From assembly GCA_009746045.1 (NCBI GenBank), contig RPFO01000418.1:332501-396500 (forward strand): a stretch of 64,000 bases of DNA, written 5' to 3'. Below, piece by piece: positions 54,701-61,600 of the stretch; position 1 is the stretch's first letter, and the number at the start of each line of letters is the position of its first letter. The notes beneath the pieces are model-generated. The model had not been told where the DNA came from and ran no database searches. It was given only the letters and a program-made list of their open reading frames with translations. The translations under genes were made by a program, and so were the position numbers. The DNA comes from Mesostigma viride (lineage: Eukaryota; Streptophyta; Mesostigmatophyceae; Mesostigmatales; Mesostigmataceae).

Positions 54701-57021
54701 CTCATGGCACGGAACGGGCTGCCACCCCTCGGCTCCTCCCCTTCCCGCCTCTCCTCTACTGGGCCAGATTCCGCTCCATGGGCCAAGTCCTTCCGAACGT
54801 CCTTCTCAGCCATGGACAGATCCGCACGAGGATCCGCGAAAGCCACTCCCTCTGCGGCAGCCGCCTGGACGGCCCCCGCGGCCGCCCTCGCAGACTCCAG
54901 CTGGGCCACGAGCTCGCCCGCCCACGCTTGTGCCGCCTGCAGCTGCTGCGTCAGCTCCGCCACCCTTGCCTCGAGCTTGACCACCGCGCCCGTGGCCTCC
55001 TCGGCCTCCCACCGTGACGCTCGCTGCCTCTCCGCGGCACTCTCCGCCACCGCCTCCGCCTCGGCGAGCCTCCTCTCTAATTCCACCAGACGAGCCGAAG
55101 CCTCCTTCTCCTTTGCTGCCGCCTCCCTCTCCCCCGTCTCCCTCGCCGCCCTCTCCCCCGCCAGCTGTCCCGTCACCGTGGCCAGCTGTCCCGTCAGCGC
55201 GTCCCGCTCCTTGGACAGCCCCTTGGCCCGCTCCTCCAGCCCCTGAACGCGGTCAAACGCTGCGTCCAGTGCAGCGCCCATGCTCGCCAGCTGCCCCTCG
55301 GAAGCAACCTTGGCCTTCCTCGCGCCCTCGGCCTCCACAACGGCCTCCGCCCGGTCCCTCATGAGCTGGTCCACGCTATCCTCGAGCACCCGAATCGTTC
55401 CCTCCAGACTCTCCACCTGTTCCTGCAGCCGCAGCTCCCCCGCCGACGCCTCGGCGACCGCCTCGTCCAGCCGAGCCACCGCGGCATCCTTCTCCTCGCA
55501 AACCGCGCGCAGGTCTGACAGATTCGCCATCACCTCGGCGACCACGACCCGCGCCTTGGCCACCACGTCATCCAGCCCGCAGTCCACCACGCCCACCGCC
55601 ATGAGCAGGGTGTCCAGCAGGGGGTGCAGCAGCTCCAGCCGCGTCACGAGGACCACCGATGCGGCCACCGTGGCCACCGAGTCCGAGTCCGTCTCCTTGT
55701 CACTCTCACCGCTCTCGCCCTCGCCATCTTGATCGCTCCGTCCCTCCATCGTCCCATCCTCAGCAACCGCCCCGTCCTCCTGTGGAGCGTTGGCATCGGC
55801 ATCGCTAGACGCGTTAGAGCCGGCACGGCGTGCCACAAGCTCCTGCACGGGCGAGGCCGCGGAATCACCGCGTCCGCCCAGCACCACAAGTGGCGACGCG
55901 ACCGACTCCGCATCCACCTTACCCTCCCCCCACGCGCGCTTGAGGTCCCCCAGTTCCGCCACCATGGCCTCGTATGACGCCAGCTCGGCCCTCATGCCCT
56001 CCAGCTGGAGGTGTGCTGCCGCCAGCTCGCGCTCGAGCCCCTTCTTGGCCTCCCAGACAGCAGCTGTCTCTGCCCTGGCATCCGCCACATCATCCATCTC
56101 GGCCCCCATGCGGCGCAGATGGTCCCTCACCGCGTCGCGCTCCGCCTCCACGTCCTTGATCCTTGCCGCGTACGCCGCCTCCGACATCTCGCTATACCTC
56201 AACCGCTCCAAGACAATGTCCCGCTCCGAGGCCATCGCCGCCGCGGCCGCCTCCGCTTTATCCAGCTGCGCGTGCAGCTCCTTGAGCACGCACGACTGAC
56301 CGCCTGGGGCGCCCTCCAGGGGCTCCCCGAGCTCCTGCAGACGAGCCACCGCGGCCAGGCGTGAGCGGTCGGCCACCTGCTGCATCTCATGGGCTGCGCG
56401 GGCTGACTTTAGGGCATCCTCTAAGGCCGCCTCCATCTCGGCCCGCCAATCACATTCCTCAGCAAGCCGCGCAGTCACTTTGTCGTGCTCCGCCTTGAGC
56501 TCGGCGAACGCCGTCTGCCAGCATACGGCCTTGTGGTCCGTTGGGGCACTGTGGTGAGGAGGGCGGTCAGCGCTCGATGGGGGCTTGGCGCCAGAGGCGC
56601 GCCGCTTTCCGCGAGTTGGAGTGGACGGGGTGGCGGCTGATGAGGATGCTGGCGTCTGCGGGAGTGCGCTGGGGACCGCGTCCGAGTCATCGTTCAAAAA
56701 GTCTTCGGCGAGGGCCAAGAGTGCTTGGTTGCCGACCAAGGGGGACAGCTGGAGTTTCCCCAGGCCGAGGTCGCCGGTCTTCCCTGTGATGCTTGCGTGG
56801 ATGTCGCCAGCGGAGGCCATGTTGGTAATGGCGCCCAACGGATTCGCAAGCATGGGGAAACTGCTCGGCTGGCTGCCCGCGTCAGACTTGGAGCCATGGA
56901 GTGGGAAGGTGGCGTCGGGGGCATCGTTTTCGGTGAAGGGAAGCTCCTCGCTGGCAGATGGTGGGAGGGTCATCCGTGACCCCTCAGAGACACGTGCTTT
57001 GGGCAGATTGTGCTCCTTCAT
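42781..57021 (-). CDS. Giant intronless coiled-coil protein, 4,746 residues
   Basis: One uninterrupted minus-strand frame of 14.2 kb from ATG 57019-57021 to TAG. Residues 1-160 are low-complexity. About 160-725, 810-1815, 2000-3010, 3405-3520 and 3665-3850 are heptad-like, Glu/Ala/Arg/Leu-rich coiled coil (runs such as EERDEAVLELGHAREERDAA). Breaks: an acidic stretch near 420-440 (GEGESGESDKETDSDS), a linker near 730-805, a CDKC pair near 1860, a non-coil insert 1895-1995, and a Ser/Pro-rich block 3015-3385. The last 900 residues are Gly/Ser-rich and end in a basic tail (KRQARQRQRRGGSKRG). No motor, kinase or membrane segment is seen. It is likely a structural or tethering protein (golgin-, centrosome- or cilium-like), but no named family can be assigned. 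Antisense frames up to 582 codons are composition shadows. Confidence 0.88.
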   Translation of the reverse strand: MKEHNLPKARVSEGSRMTLPPSASEELPFTENDAPDATFPLHGSKSDAGSQPSSFPMLANPLGAITNMASAGDIHASITGKTGDLGLGKLQLSPLVGNQALLALAEDFLNDDSDAVPSALPQTPASSSAATPSTPTRGKRRASGAKPPSSADRPPHHSAPTDHKAVCWQTAFAELKAEHDKVTARLAEECDWRAEMEAALEDALKSARAAHEMQQVADRSRLAAVARLQELGEPLEGAPGGQSCVLKELHAQLDKAEAAAAAMASERDIVLERLRYSEMSEAAYAARIKDVEAERDAVRDHLRRMGAEMDDVADARAETAAVWEAKKGLERELAAAHLQLEGMRAELASYEAMVAELGDLKRAWGEGKVDAESVASPLVVLGGRGDSAASPVQELVARRAGSNASSDADANAPQEDGAVAEDGTMEGRSDQDGEGESGESDKETDSDSVATVAASVVLVTRLELLHPLLDTLLMAVGVVDCGLDDVVAKARVVVAEVMANLSDLRAVCEEKDAAVARLDEAVAEASAGELRLQEQVESLEGTIRVLEDSVDQLMRDRAEAVVEAEGARKAKVASEGQLASMGAALDAAFDRVQGLEERAKGLSKERDALTGQLATVTGQLAGERAARETGEREAAAKEKEASARLVELERRLAEAEAVAESAAERQRASRWEAEEATGAVVKLEARVAELTQQLQAAQAWAGELVAQLESARAAAGAVQAAAAEGVAFADPRADLSMAEKDVRKDLAHGAESGPVEERREGEEPRGGSPFRAMRGISPSGSLAYSSSEEGSHASRSDEGSCDQGGLSEDLDASRVSSSLESQEQLAELEAEVVLAERRTRELKEKLAMLAEERDGAVLRAAEAQGRMRELETERDAAARMCQQVADERDCAVELGREFVVEKDREVRRLRALEQEHARALVQLAQVEKERDAATAGLKAALADRERAALSAREFAEQQQLQAMLWSGDGARSLEGARGELERAWARAREAEMARDKGIQQSRELRAERDVALRDAVHAAAGRDAAVMELERAREERDEAVLELGHAREERDAALARVRRADEGLVLARDALAQAEAAAEAAAVTAAGMVRERDEAVMELGQLRAVASVPAESQTVEDLGVLEDEVAAMRARVGELEARRVELEAALASANDSLERVQGEMEQAQKERDEAHQERDQVERKKEQVDRERDQAQRERDCLQKERDGLQKEKVDVLARLADVEEEKEIALERACLGEETRARAAARVAELRKEVEALTEQVRSVTEAKEGVEAELRAAQASAAEATDRLGQERDGALCQVARLEAELAKVAGTLARVEGERDEAGARVKQAEEAAAVALAMVGQDRESDALRVQRAEEEVGRMGEVQARLREEVACVGREWEAAMEALRVAEEARGVAVAAAERAEDERERVVGLMRVAVEAREAAEDTLVGMGREREGLLEEQARLQAVISQLELQREDLAGAMGELRGQMACLEKDRQEAEIARDAAVVAARAAKEALDVLRGQVAHGDEAAGVLLQAREELKLRVGEIERERDVLAEAKAALEEQLAAITGELGGLQRQLGEQAVIVTQLEERAAAVSQEKVTVTTQLAEKVTVMSQLEERITGMEQEKEEVARRVVAAEAERDEAARNLSNAQSRMEEMQGERNAALASLTTAQMHLQEVKGQLEAALEGVVDAQLRMRELEGEREGALESLEAARVQMAAVEGERDAALARASMAVEERDAAAVRSELAMEVRSNAVERAELAAEDAREAALTAGRAAEERDAALLDVERALREREAAVVALEQAVVELERAKEERDEAVVRAERAVEERDQLAQGFSRVVETRDEGVATDLPGCGDEVVSHTVSTMVAKDEEPRECDKCQEVEREREGMLVRLQGVRGAARQLATARAALSTALSPSSRSSVPVQLGLSQGDAASAAHPSSLGAHMVGLEGAGIFVHEDTCLLDAVDAVLHGHACLLDINEDFAPNNIKGASNSKSQPALADGCLAGASLGDTGALLGAMEQVAAELLAAATSLSRARDEVSTLTQRHALADGQVAELAQRLKAVTDLATAAERERTMAEKERNEVLDRMAEFERAAQTAQREAEQAAAERDAAAERLRTLETSLARTTASLLEGDEAKRAAAQLQAAADAAEESRRMAIQRAQLAEEQKREAMAMAAAAEAERVRTEARALRAEADAGALRSRLCQLEGERDDIMAGVYVARAQVAVLEARARELERARARAECHLAETEEELDVTAASAAVAAGELDVMVARVMGLESELDDSFARLECMRVELREALAHADEVDLALDASRRRVVDVEGELDEAVATVLRVEIQLDEATGRLREVEADLANALDHVAEMAREREGTLAKLKEAERELREVAGRLAASDVAKETAEKQGRGLQGNIEKLQGELRDLGEKGEAAAAERDYALARVARAEAERDVLAGRREELERALEGARRDVMAMDAEREGYALRVAESAARLAAAEAELARVVAERDEAAMGLEQANTRAQELEAERQAALEGVADAELRMRELEGEREGALESFEGARVRIAAVEAERDAAVARASMAVEERDAAVAAVRAWEGRVEEAERVRAVSSSAAQAAVIAREAEVDAREAEVNGRVRDMESKLKQVEAAAATKVQEAESNAAVRVLQAESNAAAKVQQVEDEAKVQVMSMATRLQEAEGEAEASKLREKQVADASAVRLAELDARLVAAMACAEDARAEHAEALRRAEALQGDVQVALARAAAAEAERDEAAQQLAEEEAALAEARGALRSCQVALEETSAARAAAVSRVAELEGEREGASERALALESERSALLAATCAMEEERDAAAVRAEEAFRELASAVEQLGRVQAERDNALASMEEWRCVAEKVSRERDAAVDRLAGLQTALEEAVETREKVVADARDEALRARDEREATEAAGNISRMRELEEQLEEVRLEYDDALQGTAGVARDLEGTLGAVEALAGTLARVAEERDEALARAAEAGRRLDEALANVTALEERVKLWSRPRHLASPGAFSAGASPSRVGADSALVRGDLTPACAGELTPPRDGEDSRHSNNVVRGVLSMGSGDQAAVIVPAATTTRVGGKNVSPPRSAAASAVAMSPVRHASPAAHGSPSSTSSSGSSPSSSGSLPEAKRSPREPKSASQVFAPQTSAPHSTVTSVVTSPEEHRLVEDKPRGTDDKQGGQPGSSKPRSTTPVRRRLLPSPPPKRSATARARPSAAAVMAAATLEPDVFTVPYATVTTGAPQRHSTDAGDKAGGSSPLLSGLNAPSVTAGGEGDDLALPGGMGGLLCMGMLGPLREEGDAAAGQRSPLGGAGDDIILGAGGDDISSTLSLLNEAGLRGGDEEGPGGSLAFASVSLSLDDSFELDGRADGNAGDGFNGNTGSNREPAVWKEVPVGDDAESGSNQEGGATAGWWRQRVAELDAESCAWSAEAARFRSLLESGEQAWAAEKARLHAQVEEMEASAGALRARVRALEGSLATQRRQLEEAEGRRVLIDQLGEQLRRREEEVNGLWQLVSAGSGDDSGKDALMTCPEGSKAARLDGNDGEYAWGTSLRRRSRQAEETSLNPTGAAATGAAAGASATAPTAASTLKSTLSGLAEHLVGEGSSLKGTLSGLAEALIGDRDRGGANNGPEDDDDESDAYQGGSHGSGSGSSAAGNAAGILCGPLPACNHEAVRLLLVSLRSELRAAQATIRDLQGEAQSLVKRAGRSEEECSHVWELLANSRAQVDSLTNDLAARAESQGAQEGKLEKLLKQVKEQAESIEGLRKALEDARSARVKARKEEAAARRQRQGEMDKLSDELARVVAEMDKERAERGALREELRGREEELARCTAELGDRYREVQELRIAVAALPKQDASTGAGVGSHLPAAARGSQIGSQQTAAHHWAAQRGDGKEVASEGVITAGSSSSGHEAGDEGTAAAPGGNADADADADATPRCPPGSIAVSMPTDDNAGMAVAGSVGEGLVPFHREQGVAAASMLQQQHQWLARAQNAVFKGLASLSVQLTRLEVSRKRGGGGVLTRGGTGGGSSRPAGRGASSGGSSSSGTPRAGVELDVNHCISEMSSLMRELHEMKRAVGGGGQVMAAPSNEGLSTPRGATIALSSGTATPVSAQSSRSRGANEGPSGDAPILAGAELAHRTGAWSPGADERSPDVGAPPGGRRRSYAGKHGAMPAIPPTGPPSQSVTAVEGGAASAGFDPVDSAGCGKSMHQVPVLQVPQVALQGARRGLLRASACGATASSGSGITSTSQAGIGSAGGMTGHTSGGAISGEIGSGSASLASMHSLVMGQMERLGEGNRRFQTGLAFENGELERLGAHIHEQRRQLAQIVSSDVSHIRRILDQYEAQRLPPTPTQARSPANGSVAVGPQANALNADPLSLILTFARSRGDGAAGNSDEITPPHTPRSDLTTMSMPCLRGVPSNSSPRGAHATPSDASDASFSSGAPADAALGSLTGYTGGGGLEGGVPMVGHVLVEPHALPHVLLPPVLEDLQGSPSASVFQASPMDSPASKSSGADSMEDPSPIKDELGAESAQVQAPLMGDGAVPVPLMAPATLVVSPLELSDSTPPGAGSPAVGSLANVSLSFDEGGSSHGGANPGPRDARNSTVYGDGSAQFPAGFNHFDAENGELSSVSAGSACADNPSSDFLGDIEDQLDQQLLGEDQALDKESMCGGPSGILAAMSPAPARAEDVAAEPSMADSSAGFRAPATLDSPKAADNPKNTKRQARQRQRRGGSKRGLFDITNV

Positions 57022-58665
57022 TCGAGGAAAAGCTGCGCCATTTTGTTAAACAGTGTTGTTTGAATGCCGTGGTCAGCACGCAAGGTGGCAACCCTGCCTG
57101 TAAAAAAAGGGGCAGTTCAGTTGCCTTGATTTTGTTCCCGACCTGATGATAAGCCTTCAGCTTGCCAGTCAGTTCTGAGCAGTGCGAAAGAAAACTCCCG
57201 GGAGTCCCCGAAGCGACAGCAATTAATTTTTCGAAAGCTTGCCGACAATGTGGTAGAAAATCAATAGGAGTCACCCACACGTTGCTCCAGCCACCAGACG
57301 GTCTGCATTGTTCACGTGCGGATAGCATATACCGTGCACCTCGGAAAAGGCGTTAGGCGTTGAATACTTGGAAGATTGCACCTAATTTATTGCTTCGATC
57401 CCTTCGGAATAGTACTCGTATTTAGGCCCTTAAAAAAGTGAAGTCTTGGAGGATGGGCATGGCTACACAGCAGTTCAAATGCCGCTCATCCGGGAAGCAG
57501 CGCATTCGAATATCTCACATTCAAGATGCGTTACATATGTTCAAGTCAGTGTCTTAGAACACTGCGGCGGAATGATGTAGAAGAGCAGTCGTACACACGT
57601 GTATATAACTTACACCGATGAGACAACGACTCACACCTAGATGAAAAAAGAGGCCATTTCACGTCGAACTGCAGAAAGGGAAACTCAAAAAAATTTCACT
57701 ACTTACCATTGGACCAAGGAATGCTGCATTAAAAAAAGCTACAATAATCCAGGTTCAGACGTATCATATCCCGCAATGGAATAAGTCGGCATAGTGTAAT
57801 GGTCAGCTACCAGGTTTCCAGGCAATAATTAACGCAAGCGCGAAAAGGTGCAGACTGCCACGCCGGAAAATCGATGCAAATTTAAGACGACTACCCGATG
57901 CATGTCAACTCCGCTAGAGCCACGATTGCACAGTTCAGCCTCGCACGAGAAGGCCGAAGCCTTGGATGATGGACGAGGCCTGCTGGTGATGGCTGCTTTG
58001 AACGACCGCCAGTCGGCACAGGATCCTGAGTCTGCGCGGGAAATTTTTCAAACAGGTTTTGGCGCTTTCAGGCGCGCGAGCCCAATCTTGCCAAGAGCTG
58101 CGCTTATAGCTGCTGGCGTGCTCCAATCGTGTGGCACACCCCGACGCGCACCGGCGCCACGCGTCCCATTCTATTGCTTGAAGTCAGGGGCTCAGGGCTC
58201 TGAATGGGTGGGCCTGAATGGGAGCCCAGCCGGGCTGCGTCGCGCCAAAATTTTGCTGGCATTTTCTGACAGCCATGGAAATCCCACTTCTGACGGCCGG
58301 CACGGTGCGAGCCGCGCCGCTACCCCTAAGTTGATGCTCCTCGAAGTCATGACGAGCAGGGCCGGAGCTATTTCGGGGTCAATGCGAGCAATGGCAGTAG
58401 ATCAATGCGAACAAAATAACAAATTGAGGCGCCATTGACCTTTGAAAGCAGACTTCCTGGCATTTATAGCCACCTTATGGATGTCCACATCAATAGCAAT
58501 AAACAATTGTCTTTAAAAATGCGTAGATTCTAGCGTCGTGAATGCAATGTGCATTCCATAATGCAGGCAGTTTGGCCGATGTCAACAGCGGGAGCTCGAT
58601 TGGGGTCTAGGAGGGGATAAGCGTAATTTCTATTTTCCCCCACGTAACACGTAAACAAGATCGTC
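57022..58665. other. Divergent intergenic region, coiled-coil gene / dynein gene
   Basis: 1.64 kb between outward-facing ATGs. It contains a GC-rich 196-codon plus frame (57848-58438) with no recognisable content, and a tRNA-like TAGTGTAATGG A-box at 57791 without a matching B-box. No promoter element can be placed. Confidence 0.5.
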
Positions 58666-61600
58666 ATGAAGTCCTCTACGAAGAAAACAGTACGTTAGTC
58701 CATTCCCACGTATATCTTCTTCCGGCCCCACAGGTTTCGTGTGCAGTCCTCGTCCTCGTTGATGATAGGAAGTGATTATGTCAGTCGCTCGAACGAGTAC
58801 GTTGCCGTTGTTCCCGGTTGCTACAGACGAACAGGCAGTATGAGAGCCAGAAAAAGATCAAAATTGCGGCTGGAATGCTTATAGAGTAACAGATGCGTTC
58901 CCGTCTCGTAGTAACCCGTGGATTTTTCCCGATGACGAAACCCTCCGAGATCGGGGTGGACGTGAATTTCACAGGGCTCTTACCTTTTGAAGTGCCGCCT
59001 ACTATCAATTTTCTGCTTGTGGCATGATCACCTTTACCGTTATCAGGCGGCCCCTCCGGTCAAAGTAACCAAGAAGAAGGGAGCCGCTGCTGGCAATGAC
59101 ACACCTGGCCGCCATGAACAGGAGACGAAAGCGGAGGACCCGGCATCGGCGGCCGCCCAGGGAGACGCTTGGGACGTTGTACGTAAACATGGGAAACTAA
59201 ACACTGAGTAAGCGACTACTTGCCAGGACGAATTATTTGGGCGGGAGGATCGCCCTTGCTGCCATGCTATCTTCTTATTGATACCCGCATAATCAGTATT
59301 CCTGTCAGCTTTCTAAAAGTACATGTCTCTCGTAAAATATGAAGACCAGTGGAAGAGGCTATGAGGGCCAGGTACAATCCCTGCTGCACTGATATCGTGC
59401 CGGAATTTCCGAATCTCTTTTTATCCAGTTTGCATTTTGCCATCCCCTGGACAACTGTCAGTATGATGGATAGATTTTGGTAGCTCATTCCCTGATCTGC
59501 GAAAGCAATGCCAATCGGTAAATGTTGAAGCTACAATTCTGGCATGGTCATACGCTGTGGCCGATTATGGCAGGGCGATATGGCCTAGTATTAGAGAGGT
59601 CGGACGCTTGGCCTAGTCACACATCAGCCATTCACATCCACTATCCATATCCATGGCGAGACCACATACCCCTCCCCCTCCCCCTCCCCTCCCCCTCCCC
59701 CTCCCCCTCCCCCTCCCCTCCCCCTCCCCCTCCCCCTCCCCCTCCCCTCCCTCCCCCTCCCCTCCCCCTCCCCTCCCCTCCCCTCCCCTCCCCCTCCCCT
59801 CCCCCTCCCCCTCCCCCTCCCCTCCCCTCCCCTCCCCCTCCCCCTCCCCTCCCCTCCCCCTCCCCCTCCCCCTCCCCTCCCTCCCCCTCCCCCTCCCCTC
59901 CCCCTCCCCTCCCCCTCCCCCTCCCTCCCCTCCCTCCCCTCCCCCTCCCCTCCCCCTCCCCCTCCCCCTCCCCCTCCCCCTCCCCCTCCCCTCCCACTCC
60001 CCCTCCCCCTCCCCCTCCCCCTCCCGCTCCTACCCACGATTGCTGCATCAACAACACTCATTGCTGCTATGGAAGGGCCACCATTGCTGCCACTAACGCC
60101 GCGGCTGTCATCGGTGTTCCCCGGCTGTCCATCTGCCGGGCCGCCCACCCTCCCCCTCCACTCCCAGCCACGCATGGTGGTGGTGGTCCCCCCCGAGCAG
60201 CTCAAGCTGAGCAAGGAGGAGCTGGTGGCAGAGACCACCAAGATGCTCACGGCCAACAACCCGTACGTCCTGGCTCAACATGCTGACTGAATCACTGTGC
60301 CATTTGTCAACACAGGACTCAGACATGTCTGTCAAGCCAGCGGCGCCAATCAATAGTCATGTGCACGTATTGGCAGAGCAGGAGCCCCATAATGCACTTC
60401 GCCATGAACATAATACCGCTGCCGTTCTAACCACATGAGGTCCGGCTGATCATGATGCTGACGTCTATTCACGATATCCATTAATGATTACAAGGGCCCC
60501 AGCGACAATGATGCCGCCCTTGAATTGCTACAAGAGCCATATGCTCCTTTGTGCTCCGCGATGTGATGCTACGCAGCCCTGTGGCTGAGTCCGTGCGATG
60601 CTTATTGACCCCTGAGTATGCGGCTTTCAACGGGTAGGGGGGTGGGGGATGCTGGGGTGACAAGAATAGCTGCGTGTGCTGACAGGCTAGGCTACAAAGG
60701 GACGGGCAACCCGGAGCACGGTAGATACATAGCGAATAGTTGTGTCGTTGATATGAGGGAATGCTCGCCTTTTGGAACTTCAGGGACGTAGGCCCTGCCA
60801 CTTCCCCTAAGGAGTCTGGTATTCTTGGCAAGTGGCGCATGATAGAAGTGTGTGTGCGTGCTCTCCTGCCCTGCTCCGCCTGTCCCCATCCCCGCAGCAA
60901 CGCGCCCACCAACATCGCGCGCTACAGCTACAAGGAGAAGACGTTCAAGTTTGAGCCCATGGTGGACCAGGTGGGTACTAGTACTTGCCAAGTGGGATAA
61001 GGAGATAGACCCCCGCGTGCGGTACAGAGCTATGAAGAAGACCAGTTGAGCCCATGGTGGACCAGGTGAGTACTGCGCGTGGGATAGGTAGATAGACCCC
61101 CGCTTGCGGTACACGGCTATAAAGAAGACCAGTTGAGCCCATAATGGATCACCTGAGCCATGCGAGTGGGCTTTAAGGTTGGAACCCATCGTAGCTTGCT
61201 CGCGTTGTCAAGCTCTAGGGACAGCCAGCAATGAGCGCTACAGAGACGACCAGCCTGACTTGCATGGTGGGATGTGCATGGAATGGCAGGGGAGTAGCCT
61301 GGAATAGAACCTGGTTTATGTGTTTGTCATGCGATCGGATCGGGGTGCCACACCCAGCATCGACCGTGGCACAATGACCGATAGAGCACTTTGCCCCACA
61401 GGCAAACCCGCCGGTATTGCCGCAGTGGATTAGTTAAAAGCAGCAGTGGATGACCGGGCGTACATCATGGGTAGTTGTCGGCTCTCAGAGCCTGGATGAG
61501 ATGTGTGTGTGTGTGTGTATGTGTGTGTATGTGTGTGTGTGTACACCAGCGTGTATGTGATGAACGTATATCCCTCGACAAGGACAAGAAGCATCATGTA

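Noticed and set aside
57786-57825. tRNA-like 5' half (TAGTGTAATGG A-box)
   Set aside because: No B-box or acceptor stem pairing follows at the right distance.
57848-58438. 196-codon plus-strand frame in the divergent intergenic region
   Set aside because: No recognisable domain, composition mixed, and it would sit in the likely promoter of the dynein gene; kept only as a remark.
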